Shown here piece after piece: positions 19,457-30,725 of a stretch of 64,000 nucleotides of DNA. The notes under the pieces were generated by a model, which saw only the letters and a list, made by a program, of their open reading frames with translations, did not search any database and was not told the origin of the DNA. The first letter of the stretch is position 1. The number at the start of each line of letters is the position of its first letter. The translations under genes were made by a program, and so were the position numbers. The stretch covers positions 2,146,583 to 2,210,582 of the forward strand of contig NZ_CP087880.1 of the NCBI RefSeq assembly GCF_021172065.1, written 5' to 3'. The DNA is from Pseudocitrobacter corydidari. Its GTDB lineage: Bacteria > Pseudomonadota > Gammaproteobacteria > Enterobacterales > Enterobacteriaceae.

Positions 19457-19486
19457 GCGGCGTCGCGGTACGCCGCTTCATTTTTC
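19457..19486 (+). terminator. Terminator of mntS
   Basis: Stem GCGGCGT-cgcggt-ACGCCGC, then TTCATTTTT, starting just after the mntS stop. Confidence 0.85.
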
Positions 19487-19736
19487 TGTCATTTTTCTCT
19501 GGCAGACTTCCCTGTCATGCTCAAAAACCCCACATTTTTTCCGCTTTTGTAATCGCCTTCGCAAAACATTTCGTTATGGGTAGTTGACCAAAAACAGCGC
19601 GCGCTTTATCTTCGTGCGGCCCTGCACTTTTGCGGCTCGCAGTTGCGGAGCTTCCCCTTCTCTTTACGCAATAATGTCCGGCAAAAAAGCCCCTTGACGC
19701 CAGGGGACGCACATGGCGTTTTTATAGTTGCGATTT

Positions 19737-21320
19737 ATGAATGTCACGCTGAAAGAAACTCTCGCCGCCCGTGGAATCACCCTGAGCCCGTGGACGGGAC
19801 TCTATTTCCTGCAATCACTGCTGATCAACCTGGCGCTGGGCTACCCCTTCAGCCTGTTGTATGCGGTGGCATTTACCTGCGTGCTCCATTTAGTGTGGCG
19901 AGCCGCGCCAAAAGTCCAGAAAGTGGTGCTGGGTCTTTATTCTCTGGTGGCCGCGCTCTATTTTCCGTTCAGCCAGGCTTACGGCGCGCCGAACTTTAAT
20001 ACCCTGCTGGCGCTGCATTCGACAAACGTCGAAGAATCCACCGAGATGTTTACCATCTTCCCGTGGTACAGCTATCTGGTGGCGCTGTTTATTTTTGCCC
20101 TTGGCGTCATTGCCGTGCGCCGCAAGGCAAGCCCGGTAAAACGCTGGGGTAAAATGGAAACCCTGTGCCTGATCTTCAGCGTCGGCACCTTCTTCGTGCA
20201 GCCGATTCAAAACCTGGCGTGGGGCGGTGTCTTTAAGCTCAAAGATACCGGCTACCCGGCATTTCGCTTCGTGAAAGACGTCATCGTTAACAATAACGAA
20301 GTGATTGACGAGCAGCAGCGCATGGCGCAGTTCGCGCAAATGAAGGATACCTGGACGGTGACCGCCGTGAAGCCGAAATATCACACCTATGTGGTGGTGA
20401 TTGGTGAAAGCGCGCGTCGCGATGCGATGGGCGCATTTGGCGGCCACTGGGACAACACGCCGTTTGCCAGTTCGGTGAATGGCTATCTGTTTAACGATTA
20501 CATCGCCGCCAGCGGTTCAACGCAGAAATCGCTGGGGCTGACCCTTAACCGCGTCGTCGATGGTAAACCGCAGTATCAGGATAACTTTGTTACCCTCGCT
20601 AACCGCGCAGGTTTCCAGACCTGGTGGTTCTCCAACCAGGGGCAAATCGGTGAGTATGACACCGCCATCGCCAGCATCGCCAAACGCGCAGATGAAGTGC
20701 AGTTCCTCAAAAGCGGCGACTTTGAAGCGGATAAAAACACCCAGGACACGGCGCTGTTGAAGATGACCGCGCAGGTCTTCGCGTCGCAGCGTACTCAGCC
20801 GCAGCTCATCGTGCTGCATTTGATGGGTTCTCACCCGCAGGCCTGCGACCGCACGCACGGCAAGTATGATGTGTTTGTGCAATCGAAAGAGACGTCTTGC
20901 TATCTCTATACCATGACGCAAACCGACGACTTGCTGCGCCAGTTGTACGATCAGCTACGCAACAGCGGCGACAGCTTCTCGCTGGTGTACTTCTCCGATC
21001 ACGGGCTGGCGTTTAAAGAGCGCGGAAAAGAGGTGCAGTACCTGGCGCACGACGATAAATTCCAGCAGAATTTCCAGGTGCCCTTTATGGTGCTGTCGAG
21101 CGATGACAAGGCGCATAAGGTCATTAAGGCGCGACGTTCAGCGAATGATTTCCTTGGGTTCTTCGCCCAATGGACGGGCATCAAAGCGAAAGAAATTAGC
21201 CAGCGCTATCGTTTTATCTCAGAACAGAAGGCAGGGCCGGTGTACATCACCAACTTCCAGTTGCAGAAGGTAGATTACAACCATCTGGGGACGGACCTGT
21301 TTACAACGAAGAGTCGTTAA
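19737..21320 (+). CDS. opgE: Phosphoethanolamine transferase OpgE (YbiP)
   Basis: A 527-residue inner-membrane enzyme of the EptA/OpgE alkaline-phosphatase fold, colinear with E. coli YbiP. It adds phosphoethanolamine to osmoregulated periplasmic glucans. The N-terminal third has about five membrane segments. The periplasmic sulfatase-type domain starts at about residue 210 with VVVIGESARRDAMGAFGGHW. It has the acceptor region SGSTQKSLGLTLNR (probable phospho-Thr) and the metal motif YFSDHGLAFKER. ATG 19737 matches the E. coli start rather than ATG 19728. Confidence 0.93.
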   Translation: MNVTLKETLAARGITLSPWTGLYFLQSLLINLALGYPFSLLYAVAFTCVLHLVWRAAPKVQKVVLGLYSLVAALYFPFSQAYGAPNFNTLLALHSTNVEESTEMFTIFPWYSYLVALFIFALGVIAVRRKASPVKRWGKMETLCLIFSVGTFFVQPIQNLAWGGVFKLKDTGYPAFRFVKDVIVNNNEVIDEQQRMAQFAQMKDTWTVTAVKPKYHTYVVVIGESARRDAMGAFGGHWDNTPFASSVNGYLFNDYIAASGSTQKSLGLTLNRVVDGKPQYQDNFVTLANRAGFQTWWFSNQGQIGEYDTAIASIAKRADEVQFLKSGDFEADKNTQDTALLKMTAQVFASQRTQPQLIVLHLMGSHPQACDRTHGKYDVFVQSKETSCYLYTMTQTDDLLRQLYDQLRNSGDSFSLVYFSDHGLAFKERGKEVQYLAHDDKFQQNFQVPFMVLSSDDKAHKVIKARRSANDFLGFFAQWTGIKAKEISQRYRFISEQKAGPVYITNFQLQKVDYNHLGTDLFTTKSR

Positions 21321-21325
21321 CCCAT

Positions 21326-21398
21326 GCCTGATGGCGCTTCGCTTATCAGGCCTACGAATCGATGCGGTTGTAGGCCGGGCAAGCGCAGCGCCCCCGGC
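21326..21398. repeat. REP pair (BIME) between opgE and ompX
   Basis: Two opposed units: GCCTGATGGCGCTTCGC...CAGGCCTAC (21326-21355) and GTAGGCCGGGCAAGCGCAGC...CCCCGGC (21370-21398). Confidence 0.8.
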
Positions 21399-21410
21399 AA
21401 AAAAACAGGC

Positions 21411-21440
21411 AAAAAAAATCCGCCACAAGGGCGGATTTTT
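21411..21440. terminator. Bidirectional terminator between opgE and ompX
   Basis: Stem AATCCGCC / GGCGGATT flanked by an A8 tract and a T5 tract; it serves ompX on the minus strand and opgE on the plus strand. Confidence 0.88.
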
Positions 21441-21456
21441 CATATCACCGAAGTGA

Positions 21457-21969
21457 TTAGAAGCGGTAACCAACACCGGCAATCCAGGTGCCGACGTCAA
21501 CGCTACGAATGCGAGACTGCTCGTAAGAGAAGTCCAGAGCAACGTTTTCGATCGGGTTGAACTGCAGGCCCGCACCGTAAGAGAAACCGTAATCGCTGGT
21601 GTCGTGTTTGTTCGGCAGATCAGCAGTCTGGAATTTACCGTAACCAACACCTACTACGCCGTAGATGCTTGCCCAGTCGTTCAGACGGTAAGCAGGACCT
21701 GCGGTGATGCCGTAGTACTGTGATTTATGGTAGTTGTTGTCGCTGGAGCTACGGTCTTTTTCGGTGTAAGTAAAGGAACCGATAACGCCCAGCGGTTGGT
21801 CGTCCATTTCATAGCGGTATTTCAGGTTGAAACCGTTAGCTTTGTTAGCAACGCCCTGCATATCGCTCTGAGCGTAACCGCCAGTAACGGTAGAAGTTGC
21901 AGCTACTGCGGTACCTGCGGATACAGCCAGAACAGCGGCCAGTGCTGAAAGACATGCAATTTTTTTCAT
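21457..21969 (-). CDS. ompX: Outer membrane protein OmpX
   Basis: A 170-residue eight-stranded beta-barrel of the Ail/Lom/OmpX family. The signal peptide MKKIACLSALAAVLAVSAGTAVA is followed by ATSTVTGGYAQSD. The C-terminus ends in the aromatic WIAGVGYRF, as the BAM signal requires. Most changes against E. coli are in surface loops (e.g. EKDRSSSDNNYHKSQ). ATG 21969 follows GAGGTGG; an ATG two codons upstream is not in the homologue. The leader TGAAGCACATTTGAGG is likely the target zone of small RNAs known to control ompX. Confidence 0.95.
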   Translation of the reverse strand: MKKIACLSALAAVLAVSAGTAVAATSTVTGGYAQSDMQGVANKANGFNLKYRYEMDDQPLGVIGSFTYTEKDRSSSDNNYHKSQYYGITAGPAYRLNDWASIYGVVGVGYGKFQTADLPNKHDTSDYGFSYGAGLQFNPIENVALDFSYEQSRIRSVDVGTWIAGVGYRF

Positions 21970-22323
21970 AACCACCTCAAATGTGCTTCAAGTAAATCCG
22001 TAAGTTTTAAATATATCAAAAATTGTTAGGAAACTCTTTCGAACTTGTGATGTCTAAACCTGCCTTTGATGTAACTAAAAATTTCCGGGCAGGGTTATCT
22101 CTTTCAAACATCACAGGTTTTCCCGGAATACCAGACTAGTATCACACAGTGATTTCATCACATTATTCCAGATAATTCCTAGTTTGACAGATTAATAATC
22201 CATCGACTAAGGACATTCTAACGTTTCGCGGGCGGATTTTTTTCAACAATTCCTCAACCGTAGCCTGGTATTTCATTTACACTGCTTTTTTTACTCCGTT
22301 TGACACAAATTGACAGGAAAAAG
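21970..22323. other. Divergent ompX / rhtA regulatory region
   Basis: About 350 bp without a gene. It holds the long AT-rich ompX leader and, on the plus strand, a TTGACA hexamer at 22184-22189 that could serve rhtA, but with no clear -10 at the right distance. Confidence 0.6.
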
Positions 22324-23211
22324 ATGTCTGGCTTGCTCCGCAAATCTCCCGCATGGATGCCCGTGTTTGTTCTCATCGTGTCGATGCTCTCCATCCAGAG
22401 CGGCGCATCACTCGCTAAGTCGCTGTTTCCGTTAATTGGCGCACCGGGTGTCACCGCCCTGCGTCTGGCGCTTGGCACGCTGATTCTGGTTATCGTCTTT
22501 AAGCCGTGGCGACTGCGTTTTGCTAAAGAGCAACGTCTGCCGCTGCTTTTCTACGGGCTATCGCTGGGCGCAATGAACTATATGTTCTATCTCTCTATTC
22601 AGCGCATTCCGCTGGGGATTGCCGTTGCCCTGGAGTTCACCGGGCCGCTGGCCGTTGCGCTGTTCGCCTCTCGCCGCGCGGTGGACTTTATCTGGGTTAT
22701 CCTCGCCGTGCTCGGCCTCTGGTTCCTGCTGCCGTTGGGTCAGGACGTGGCGCATGTCGATCTTACCGGCGCGCTGCTGGCGCTTGGCGCAGGCGCAGGC
22801 TGGGCCATCTATATATTAAGCGGCCAACGCGCCGGTGCGGAACATGGCCCGGCGACGGTGGCGATGGGTTCTTTAATTGCAGCCGTCATTTTTGTGCCGC
22901 TTGGCGTATTGCAGTCTGTTGATGTGAGCTGGCACTGGTCTATTCTGCCGGTCGGCCTGGCCATTGCCGTGCTGTCAACTGCCCTGCCCTATTCACTCGA
23001 AATGCTGGCCCTGACCCGCTTACCGACGCGCACCTTCGGCACCCTGATGAGCCTCGAACCCGGCCTGGCTGCTATTTCAGGGATGATCTTCCTCGGCGAA
23101 ACGCTGACGGGCACGCAGACGTTGGCGCTGGCGGCCATTATTGCCGCGTCGATGGGGTCAACGCTCACCATGCGTCGCGAAACAAAAATTCAGAAAGTAG
23201 ATGTACCCTAA
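22324..23211 (+). CDS. rhtA: Threonine/homoserine exporter RhtA (YbiF)
   Basis: A 295-residue inner-membrane exporter of the DMT/EamA superfamily, the same length as E. coli RhtA, with ten hydrophobic segments in two EamA repeats. It exports threonine and homoserine. Conserved blocks include GGASLAKSLFP-type TM1, GAPGVTALRLALGTLIL and LEFTGPLAVAL. The last codons (GTA CCC TAA) lie in the end of an ERIC element, so its C-terminus differs from that of E. coli. ATG 22324 is chosen by homology. Confidence 0.94.
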   Translation: MSGLLRKSPAWMPVFVLIVSMLSIQSGASLAKSLFPLIGAPGVTALRLALGTLILVIVFKPWRLRFAKEQRLPLLFYGLSLGAMNYMFYLSIQRIPLGIAVALEFTGPLAVALFASRRAVDFIWVILAVLGLWFLLPLGQDVAHVDLTGALLALGAGAGWAIYILSGQRAGAEHGPATVAMGSLIAAVIFVPLGVLQSVDVSWHWSILPVGLAIAVLSTALPYSLEMLALTRLPTRTFGTLMSLEPGLAAISGMIFLGETLTGTQTLALAAIIAASMGSTLTMRRETKIQKVDVP

Positions 23212-23328
23212 ATAATTCGAGTTGCAGGAAGGCGGCAAGTGAGAGAATCCCCAGGAGCTTACTCAAGTAAGTGACTGGGGTGAACGAACGCAGCCAACGC
23301 ATCTGCAACTTGAAGTATGACGGGTATG
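23203..23328. repeat. ERIC element
   Basis: An enterobacterial repetitive intergenic consensus of about 126 bp. Its core AAGTAAGTGACTGGGGTGAA and the flanking AATCCCCAGGAGCTTAC correspond to the two standard ERIC primer sites. The ends are complementary (GAGTTGCAGG... / ...CTGCAACTTGAAG). Its left end covers the rhtA stop codon. Confidence 0.93.
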
Positions 23329-23355
23329 TAAGTTAAAGCTTAATGTCGCTATTAG

Positions 23356-23955
<600 letters not shown>

Positions 23956-23973
23956 CCATAGGTTATTCTTATT

Positions 23974-24002
23974 ACCCCCTCATCGGGGAGATGAGGGGGT
24001 TT
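23974..24002 (+). terminator. Terminator of dps
   Basis: Stem CCCCCTCAT / ATGAGGGGG followed by TTT, 20 bp after the dps stop. Confidence 0.85.
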
Positions 24003-24146
24003 GCACCATCCGGGTGCGCCCTTCTGTTAAAAACCCTCGCCTAAGTAAACTATTTGTAATAATCACTTCACACAATCGTTAATAAAAGATTGTTTTATCA
24101 CCGCCACTTGCGTTAAAAAACAGCATGAATTGCGAAACAGGCATAC

Positions 24147-24177
24147 TGCACCATCACAAAGCCCCATCATGGTGCAA
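24147..24177. promoter_or_regulatory. Candidate NtrC (GlnG) enhancer sites upstream of glnH
   Basis: TGCACCA at 24147-24153 and CATCATGGTGCAA at 24165-24177 resemble the halves of the NtrC consensus TGCAC...GGTGCA, about 75-100 bp upstream of the sigma-54 promoter. Confidence 0.6.
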
Positions 24178-24248
24178 TCGGGTCTGTCAGTCGCCGAAAT
24201 CGTGCATCACTGGCTTTCTCTTTTGTTGAAAAACAATAAGTTGAAAAG

Positions 24249-25064
<816 letters not shown>

Positions 25065-25080
25065 GATTGACTGAGATTAC

Positions 25081-25119
25081 CGTGCCCGGTTGCGCACTGC
25101 GCACCGGGCACGTTTTTTA
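25081..25119 (+). terminator. Hairpin between glnH and glnP
   Basis: Long stem GTGCCCGG(TTGCGC) / (GCGCA)CCGGGCAC followed by GTTTTTTAG. It looks like a partial terminator that would make glnH mRNA more abundant than glnPQ, as expected for a binding protein. Confidence 0.8.
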
Positions 25120-25172
25120 GCGCACCCTTTTAGTGAGCTATTGTTCTTCCACCACGGTAACAGGAACACATT

Positions 25173-25832
25173 ATGCAGTTTGACTGGAGCGTCATCTGGC
25201 CGGCCATTCCAATTTTGCTGGATGGCGCCAAAATGACTCTGTGGATTTCGGTCCTTGGCCTCGCCGGGGGTATTGTTATCGGTCTGCTGGCCGGTTTAGC
25301 CCGTACCTATGGCGGCTGGATTTCAAACCACATTGCCCTTGTTTTTATCGAAGTGATTCGCGGCACGCCAATCGTCGTACAGGTGATGTATATCTACTTC
25401 GCCCTGCCGATGGCCTTCCCGGATATTCGCATCGATACCTTCTCCGCCGCCGTGATCACCATCATGATCAACTCCGGCGCCTATATCGCGGAAATTACCC
25501 GTGGTTCCGTGCTGTCGATTCATAAGGGCTTCAGCGAAGCCGGGCTGGCGCTGGGCCTGTCTCGTCGCGAGACCATTCGCCATGTGATTATGCCGCTGGC
25601 GGTTCGCCGCATGCTGCCTGCGCTGGGTAACCAGCTGATTATCAGCATCAAAGATACCTCGCTGTTTATCGTTATCGGCGCGGCCGAATTGACCCGCAGC
25701 GGCCAGGAAATTATCGCCGGTAACTTCCGCGCGCTGGAAATCTGGACCGCCGTCGGTGTGATTTACCTGATCATTACTCAGGTACTGAACATCGTGCTTC
25801 GCATTCTTGAAAGAAGGATGAAAATCCTGTGA
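25173..25832 (+). CDS. glnP: Glutamine ABC transporter permease GlnP
   Basis: A 219-residue inner-membrane permease of the HisMQ family with five membrane segments. The EAA loop facing the ATPase reads [33 protein letters not shown]. Other conserved parts are [22 protein letters not shown] and [12 protein letters not shown]. It ends overlapping the glnQ start (GTGA), so the two are translationally coupled. Confidence 0.96.
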   Translation: MQFDWSVIWPAIPILLDGAKMTLWISVLGLAGGIVIGLLAGLARTYGGWISNHIALVFIEVIRGTPIVVQVMYIYFALPMAFPDIRIDTFSAAVITIMINSGAYIAEITRGSVLSIHKGFSEAGLALGLSRRETIRHVIMPLAVRRMLPALGNQLIISIKDTSLFIVIGAAELTRSGQEIIAGNFRALEIWTAVGVIYLIITQVLNIVLRILERRMKIL

Positions 25833-26551
25833 TTGAATTTAAAAACGTTTCCAAGCACTTTGGCAAAACCCAGGTGCTGCACAATATCGACCTCAACGTG
25901 AAACAGGGCGAAGTGGTGGTGATTATCGGGCCGTCCGGTTCCGGTAAATCCACGCTGCTGCGCTGCATTAATAAGCTCGAAGAGATCACCAGCGGCGATC
26001 TGATTGTCGATGGGCTGAAGGTCAACGACCCGAAAGTGGATGAGCGCCTGATTCGTCAGGAAGCCGGGATGGTGTTCCAGCAGTTCTATCTCTTCCCGCA
26101 CCTGACGGCGCTGGAGAACGTGATGTTCGGCCCACTGCGCGTACGCGGTACACAAAAGGCAGAGGCGGAAAAACTGGCGAAAGAGCTGCTGGCGAAAGTG
26201 GGCCTCGCGGAACGCGCGCATCACTACCCGTCTGAGCTCTCCGGCGGCCAGCAGCAGCGCGTGGCGATTGCCCGTGCGCTGGCGGTGAAACCGAAGATGA
26301 TGCTGTTTGATGAGCCGACCTCGGCCCTTGACCCGGAACTGCGTCATGAAGTGCTGAAAGTAATGCAGGATCTGGCGGAAGAAGGCATGACGATGGTTAT
26401 CGTGACCCATGAAATCGGCTTTGCCGAGAAAGTGGCATCGCGATTGATCTTTATCGATAAAGGCCGTATTGCCGAAGATGGCGACCCGCAGGTGTTGGTG
26501 AAAAATCCACCGAGCCAGCGTTTGCAGGAGTTTTTGCAGCACGTTTCTTGA
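25829..26551 (+). CDS. glnQ: Glutamine ABC transporter ATPase GlnQ
   Basis: A 240-residue ABC ATPase of the polar amino acid class. Walker A is GPSGSGKST, the signature is LSGGQQQR, Walker B is [12 protein letters not shown] and the H-loop is IVTHEIGF. It starts with GTG 25829, overlapping the glnP stop, the same arrangement as in E. coli. Confidence 0.96.
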   Translation: MIEFKNVSKHFGKTQVLHNIDLNVKQGEVVVIIGPSGSGKSTLLRCINKLEEITSGDLIVDGLKVNDPKVDERLIRQEAGMVFQQFYLFPHLTALENVMFGPLRVRGTQKAEAEKLAKELLAKVGLAERAHHYPSELSGGQQQRVAIARALAVKPKMMLFDEPTSALDPELRHEVLKVMQDLAEEGMTMVIVTHEIGFAEKVASRLIFIDKGRIAEDGDPQVLVKNPPSQRLQEFLQHVS

Positions 26552-26555
26552 GGCT

Positions 26556-26617
26556 TAAGCTCGCGCAAGCGTGCGGGCTTTTCCCCCTCATCTGGCCCTC
26601 TCCCTCAAGGGAGAGGG
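26556..26617 (+). terminator. Terminator region after glnQ
   Basis: A first hairpin (AAGCTCGC-gcaa-GCGTGCGGGCTT, then TTT) at 26556-26583 looks like the glnQ terminator. A second perfect hairpin, CCCTCTCCC-tcaa-GGGAGAGGG (26596-26617), follows; it is a common intergenic repeat type in enterobacteria. Confidence 0.65.
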
Positions 26618-26711
26618 AACTGTCCGAGCCCCGTATTTCTCTCAAAATCCCTCCCCCTTCCCCTCGCAATCTATACTTAACCCTTTGTGATTGTTGCTTT
26701 CGGAGGGACTC

Positions 26712-28931
26712 GTGCCATACATCCTGCTGTTTTTGCTCGCTCTTATCAGCGCACCGCTGCATGCGGTAACCATCCCCGGCGTAACATCGACCACCAGCGA
26801 TACTACCGCCAGCGAGCCCGACGCCGCGCAGAAAAAAGCGGCCTATTCTGCGCTTGCCGATGTACTGGAAAACGACGCGTCGCGCAAAGAGCTGATTGAA
26901 CAGCTACGCCACGCTGCCGCCACGCCCCCTCCGGAAGCCGCGCCGACCCTGACGCCACCCGATGTGAAAGAGGAAAAAACGGTGCTGGAGAACGTGACCG
27001 ATATAACGCGTCACTACGGCGGCGAGTTCTCGACCCGTTTCGCCCAGCTATGGCGCAACATCTCGACCGCGCCACATAAACCGTTTCACACGGCGACCTT
27101 CTTCAATGCCGTCACCCATTTTCTGATGCTGGCGGCGCTGGTCTTTGCTTTTTATGGCCTGGTGCGTCTGTGCGCCTTGCCGCTGTATCGCAAAATGGGG
27201 CGCTGGGGGCGGCACAAGAACCGTGACCGCAGCAACTGGTTGCAGCTTCCGGCGATGATCACCGGCGCGCTGATTATCGATTTACTGCTGCTGGCGCTGA
27301 CGCTGTTTATCGGTCAGCTACTGAGCGACAATTTAAATGGCGGAAACAGCACCATCGCTTTCCAGCAGAGTCTGTTCCTCAACGCCTTTGCGCTGATTGA
27401 GTTTTTCAAAGCCTTGCTGCGCCTCATTTTCTGCCCGCGCGTGCCGGATCTTCGCCCTTTTGCCATCACCGACCAAACCGCGCATTACTGGAACTTACGC
27501 CTTAGCGCGCTGAGCAGTTTAATTGGTTACGGGCTGGTGGTCGCCGTGCCGATTATCTCCAACCAGGTCAATGTACAGGCGGGCGCGATGGCGAACGTGG
27601 TGATTATGCTGACCATTACGCTGTGGGCGTTGTATCTGATTTTTCATAACAAAAAAGCAATTACCGACGGCTTACTACAAGTTGCCGACCGCTCGCTGGC
27701 GTTTTTCAGCCTGTTCATTCGCGCGTTTGCGCTGGTCTGGCACTGGCTGGCGAGCGCTTACTTCATTGTGCTGTTCTTCTTTTCCCTGTTCGATCCGGGC
27801 AACAGCCTGAAATTTATGATGGGCGCATCGGTGAAAAGCCTGGCAATCATGGGCATTGCGGCTTTTATTTCTGGCATTCTGTCGCGCTGGATAGCCAAAA
27901 CCATCACCCTCTCGCCGGAGACACAGCGAAATTATCCGGAACTGCAAAAGCGGCTTAACGGCTGGTTATCCGGCGCGCTGAAAACCGCGCGCACGCTGGT
28001 TGTCTGTGTGGCAGTCATGCTGCTGCTCAGCGCCTGGGGCTTGTTCGATTTCTGGAGCTGGCTGCATCAGGGCACAGGCGAGAAAACGGTGGATGTGCTG
28101 ATCCGCATCGCCTTAATTCTCTTCTTCTCGGCAGTCGGCTGGACGGTGCTTGCCAGCCTGATTGAGAACCGACTGGCCTCGGATATTCATGGTCGTCCGC
28201 TGCCCAGCGCGCGCACGCGTACACTGCTGACGCTGTTCCGTAACGCGCTGGCGGTAGTAATCAGCACCATCACGGTGATGATCCTGCTCTCTGAGATAGG
28301 CGTTAACATCGCACCGCTATTAGCCGGTGCCGGGGCACTGGGCCTGGCTATTTCGTTCGGTGCGCAAACCCTGGTGAAGGATATTATTACCGGGGTATTT
28401 ATTCAGTTTGAAAATGGCATGAACACCGGCGACCTGGTGACCATCGGGCCGCTTACCGGCACCGTTGAACGCATGTCGATTCGTTCTGTGGGCGTGCGTC
28501 AGGATACCGGGGCGTATCACATTATTCCGTGGTCCTCTATCACTACCTTCGCCAACTTTGTGCGCGGCATTGGATCCGTGGTAGCGAACTACGATGTTGA
28601 CCGCCATGAAGAAACTGAGAAAGCCAATCAGGCCCTGAAGGATGCGGTGGATGAGTTAATGCAGATGGAGGATATTCGCGGTCTGATTATTGGCGAGCCG
28701 TCGTTTGCCGGGATCGTCGGGCTCACCAATACCGCCTTTACGCTGCGCGTCACCTTTACCACGCTGCCGTTGAAACAGTGGTCGGTGCGCTTCGCGCTGG
28801 ACAGCATGGTGAAAAAACACTTTGATCTGGCGGGCGTGCGCCCGCCGGTGCAGACCTATCAGGTGCTCCCCGCACCCGCGAACACGGCCCCGCCGGATGC
28901 GGGGCTGCCGCCCGCTGAACCGACGCTCTAG
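26712..28931 (+). CDS. ybiO: Mechanosensitive channel YbiO (MscS family)
   Basis: A 739-residue inner-membrane channel related to MscS/MscM, colinear with E. coli YbiO (741). The signal peptide [18 protein letters not shown] is followed by a periplasmic domain, about ten membrane segments, then the MscS pore helix and beta domain. The pore and beta regions are visible as [20 protein letters not shown] and [20 protein letters not shown]. It opens under hypo-osmotic stress and protects against lysis. GTG 26712 is chosen because GGAGGG at 26702-26707 is correctly spaced; an upstream in-frame TTG has no such site. Its end overlaps rlmF (convergent) by 4 bp. Confidence 0.93.
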   Translation: MPYILLFLLALISAPLHAVTIPGVTSTTSDTTASEPDAAQKKAAYSALADVLENDASRKELIEQLRHAAATPPPEAAPTLTPPDVKEEKTVLENVTDITRHYGGEFSTRFAQLWRNISTAPHKPFHTATFFNAVTHFLMLAALVFAFYGLVRLCALPLYRKMGRWGRHKNRDRSNWLQLPAMITGALIIDLLLLALTLFIGQLLSDNLNGGNSTIAFQQSLFLNAFALIEFFKALLRLIFCPRVPDLRPFAITDQTAHYWNLRLSALSSLIGYGLVVAVPIISNQVNVQAGAMANVVIMLTITLWALYLIFHNKKAITDGLLQVADRSLAFFSLFIRAFALVWHWLASAYFIVLFFFSLFDPGNSLKFMMGASVKSLAIMGIAAFISGILSRWIAKTITLSPETQRNYPELQKRLNGWLSGALKTARTLVVCVAVMLLLSAWGLFDFWSWLHQGTGEKTVDVLIRIALILFFSAVGWTVLASLIENRLASDIHGRPLPSARTRTLLTLFRNALAVVISTITVMILLSEIGVNIAPLLAGAGALGLAISFGAQTLVKDIITGVFIQFENGMNTGDLVTIGPLTGTVERMSIRSVGVRQDTGAYHIIPWSSITTFANFVRGIGSVVANYDVDRHEETEKANQALKDAVDELMQMEDIRGLIIGEPSFAGIVGLTNTAFTLRVTFTTLPLKQWSVRFALDSMVKKHFDLAGVRPPVQTYQVLPAPANTAPPDAGLPPAEPTL

Positions 28932-29854
28932 CGTTTACGCGTCAGGAAGCGGCGGCGCTGCTCGTCGTTCATAAAGGACCAGGCAATGAAGCGGCTCTGC
29001 TTCTGCCCCTGAGCCATCTCTTTTTTCACCACTTTCACCGCGCCGACGTCAGTCAGTGCGCGGTAAAGTGGCGGCAGGTTTTCCCCTTTCGACACCAGCG
29101 AAGTGAACCACATCACCTGGCGGGCATAGTCGCGGCTTTCGGCAATCATCTTCTTGATAAACGCCACTTCGCCGCCTTCACACCATAGCTCCTGCTGCTG
29201 ACCGCCGAAGTTCAGCGCATCGTTGCGATCCTGGCCGAGATTACGGCGCTTACGCTCGCCACCTGCACGCGCTGCTGCGGCGGAATCATGGAACGGCGGG
29301 TTGCACAGCGTGGCGTCATACTGCTCATTCTTATGGATAATGCCGTTGAACATGGATTCATTATCTTTCTGACGGCGCAGGCGGATCATGCGGGTCAGCG
29401 ACGGGTTGGCGCTGACAATCGCCTGGGCGCTGGCAAACGCCTGGGGATGCGTTTCGCTGCCGGTAAAGCGCCAGCGGTACTCATGCGCGCCAATCAGCGG
29501 ATAAATACAATTTGCGCCCACGCCGATATCCAGCACGTTCGCGCCCTGCACCACGTTACCGCTCTCATCTGTCAGCAGATCGGCCAGGTGGTGGATGTAA
29601 TCCGCACGCCCCGGAACCGGCGGGCACAGGAAACCGTCAGGAATATCCCACGAACTGACGCCATAGAAATGCGCCAGCAGCGCTTTATTCAGGGTCTTCA
29701 CCGCCTGCGGATCGGCGAAATTAATGGTCTGCTCACCAGCCGGATTCAGGGTGATAAATTCACGCAGTTCCGGGCACGATTGACACAGTGCGGTAAGGTC
29801 GTAGCGATTATGGTGACGGTTACGCGGGTGTAGACCCGGTTTTTGGGCATTCAT
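28928..29854 (-). CDS. rlmF: 23S rRNA (adenine-1618-N6)-methyltransferase RlmF (YbiN)
   Basis: A 308-residue SAM-dependent methyltransferase matching E. coli YbiN, which makes m6A1618 in 23S rRNA. The motif-I-like segment is [16 protein letters not shown]. The catalytic motif of N6-adenine methylases is CNPPFHDS. A basic N-terminus ([16 protein letters not shown]) suits rRNA binding. ATG 29854 follows AGGAGAAAGTC. Confidence 0.95.
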   Translation of the reverse strand: MNAQKPGLHPRNRHHNRYDLTALCQSCPELREFITLNPAGEQTINFADPQAVKTLNKALLAHFYGVSSWDIPDGFLCPPVPGRADYIHHLADLLTDESGNVVQGANVLDIGVGANCIYPLIGAHEYRWRFTGSETHPQAFASAQAIVSANPSLTRMIRLRRQKDNESMFNGIIHKNEQYDATLCNPPFHDSAAAARAGGERKRRNLGQDRNDALNFGGQQQELWCEGGEVAFIKKMIAESRDYARQVMWFTSLVSKGENLPPLYRALTDVGAVKVVKKEMAQGQKQSRFIAWSFMNDEQRRRFLTRKR

Positions 29855-29948
29855 GACTTTCTCCTGTCTTAAGCGGCGTAAGATACCCGTTGACGGCGGC
29901 GCGGTAAATAAGGGAGTCTGGAATACCTTTGCAAATAACAGGTACGCT

Positions 29949-30566
29949 ATGTATTTCTATGAACCCTCACAGGGACACGGGCTGCCGCATGACCCGCTCA
30001 ACGCCATCGTCGGGCCACGCCCAATCGGCTGGATATCCTCGCAGGATGCGCAGGGAAAACGTAATCTCGCGCCTTATAGTTTCTTCAACTGCTTTAACTA
30101 TCGCCCGCCGATTATCGGCTTCGCCAGCAGCGGCTGGAAAGATAGCGTGCAGAATATCATGGAAACCAAACAGTTCGTCTGGAACCTGACCACGCAGGAT
30201 CTCGCCGTCGCCATGAATGAAACCTCCGCCACGTTGCCGCACGGGGAAGATGAATTTGTTCGCGCGGGCTTAACCGCCGCGCCCAGCCATCTCGTTAACG
30301 CCCCGCGCGTGGCAGAAAGCCCGGTCAATTTCGAGTGTCGGTTATCACAGTGCATTCAGCTGACCTCCGCCGACGGCGCAGCCATTGACACCTGGCTGGT
30401 GCTGGGCGAAGTGGTCGGTATTCATATCGCTGAGTCCCTGCTCGAAGAGGGCATCTATCAAACAGCCCGTGCAAAACCGGTGCTACGCGCCGGCGGGCCC
30501 TCCGCCTACTACACCATTGATGAAGCGCATCGCTTCGATCTCATCCGCCCGGACGCTCGCCGATAG
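29949..30566 (+). CDS. Flavin reductase-like (FMN-binding split barrel) family protein
   Basis: A 205-residue soluble protein of the flavin reductase-like domain family. Typical parts are [29 protein letters not shown], which binds FMN in relatives, and [28 protein letters not shown]. Its function is unknown; it may be a flavin reductase or an FMN-binding protein. ATG 29949 is the first start consistent with family length. It lies between rlmF and mcbA, where E. coli has no such gene, and ends with its own terminator. Confidence 0.85.
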   Translation: MYFYEPSQGHGLPHDPLNAIVGPRPIGWISSQDAQGKRNLAPYSFFNCFNYRPPIIGFASSGWKDSVQNIMETKQFVWNLTTQDLAVAMNETSATLPHGEDEFVRAGLTAAPSHLVNAPRVAESPVNFECRLSQCIQLTSADGAAIDTWLVLGEVVGIHIAESLLEEGIYQTARAKPVLRAGGPSAYYTIDEAHRFDLIRPDARR

Positions 30567-30571
30567 CTTTA

Positions 30572-30602
30572 AAATCAGCCACTTGTATGTGGCTGATTTG
30601 TC
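30572..30602 (+). terminator. Terminator of the flavin reductase-like gene
   Basis: Perfect 11-bp stem AAATCAGCCAC-ttgtat-GTGGCTGATTT, starting 6 bp after the stop. Confidence 0.8.
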
Positions 30603-30725
30603 AGTATTTCGTCAACTTAATTCATTCAAAAAAGCCACCTGTCTTGCGCGATTTTTTGCGGATAACGCCTCTTCACCACCGCCTACACTTACTGGGTTAC
30701 CCCGTCGTAACTGGAGGATGTTCTT

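Noticed and set aside
23203..23328. Repeat after rhtA as a CRISPR-like or small RNA locus
   Set aside because: It is a single ERIC element with complementary ends; no repeat-spacer periodicity.
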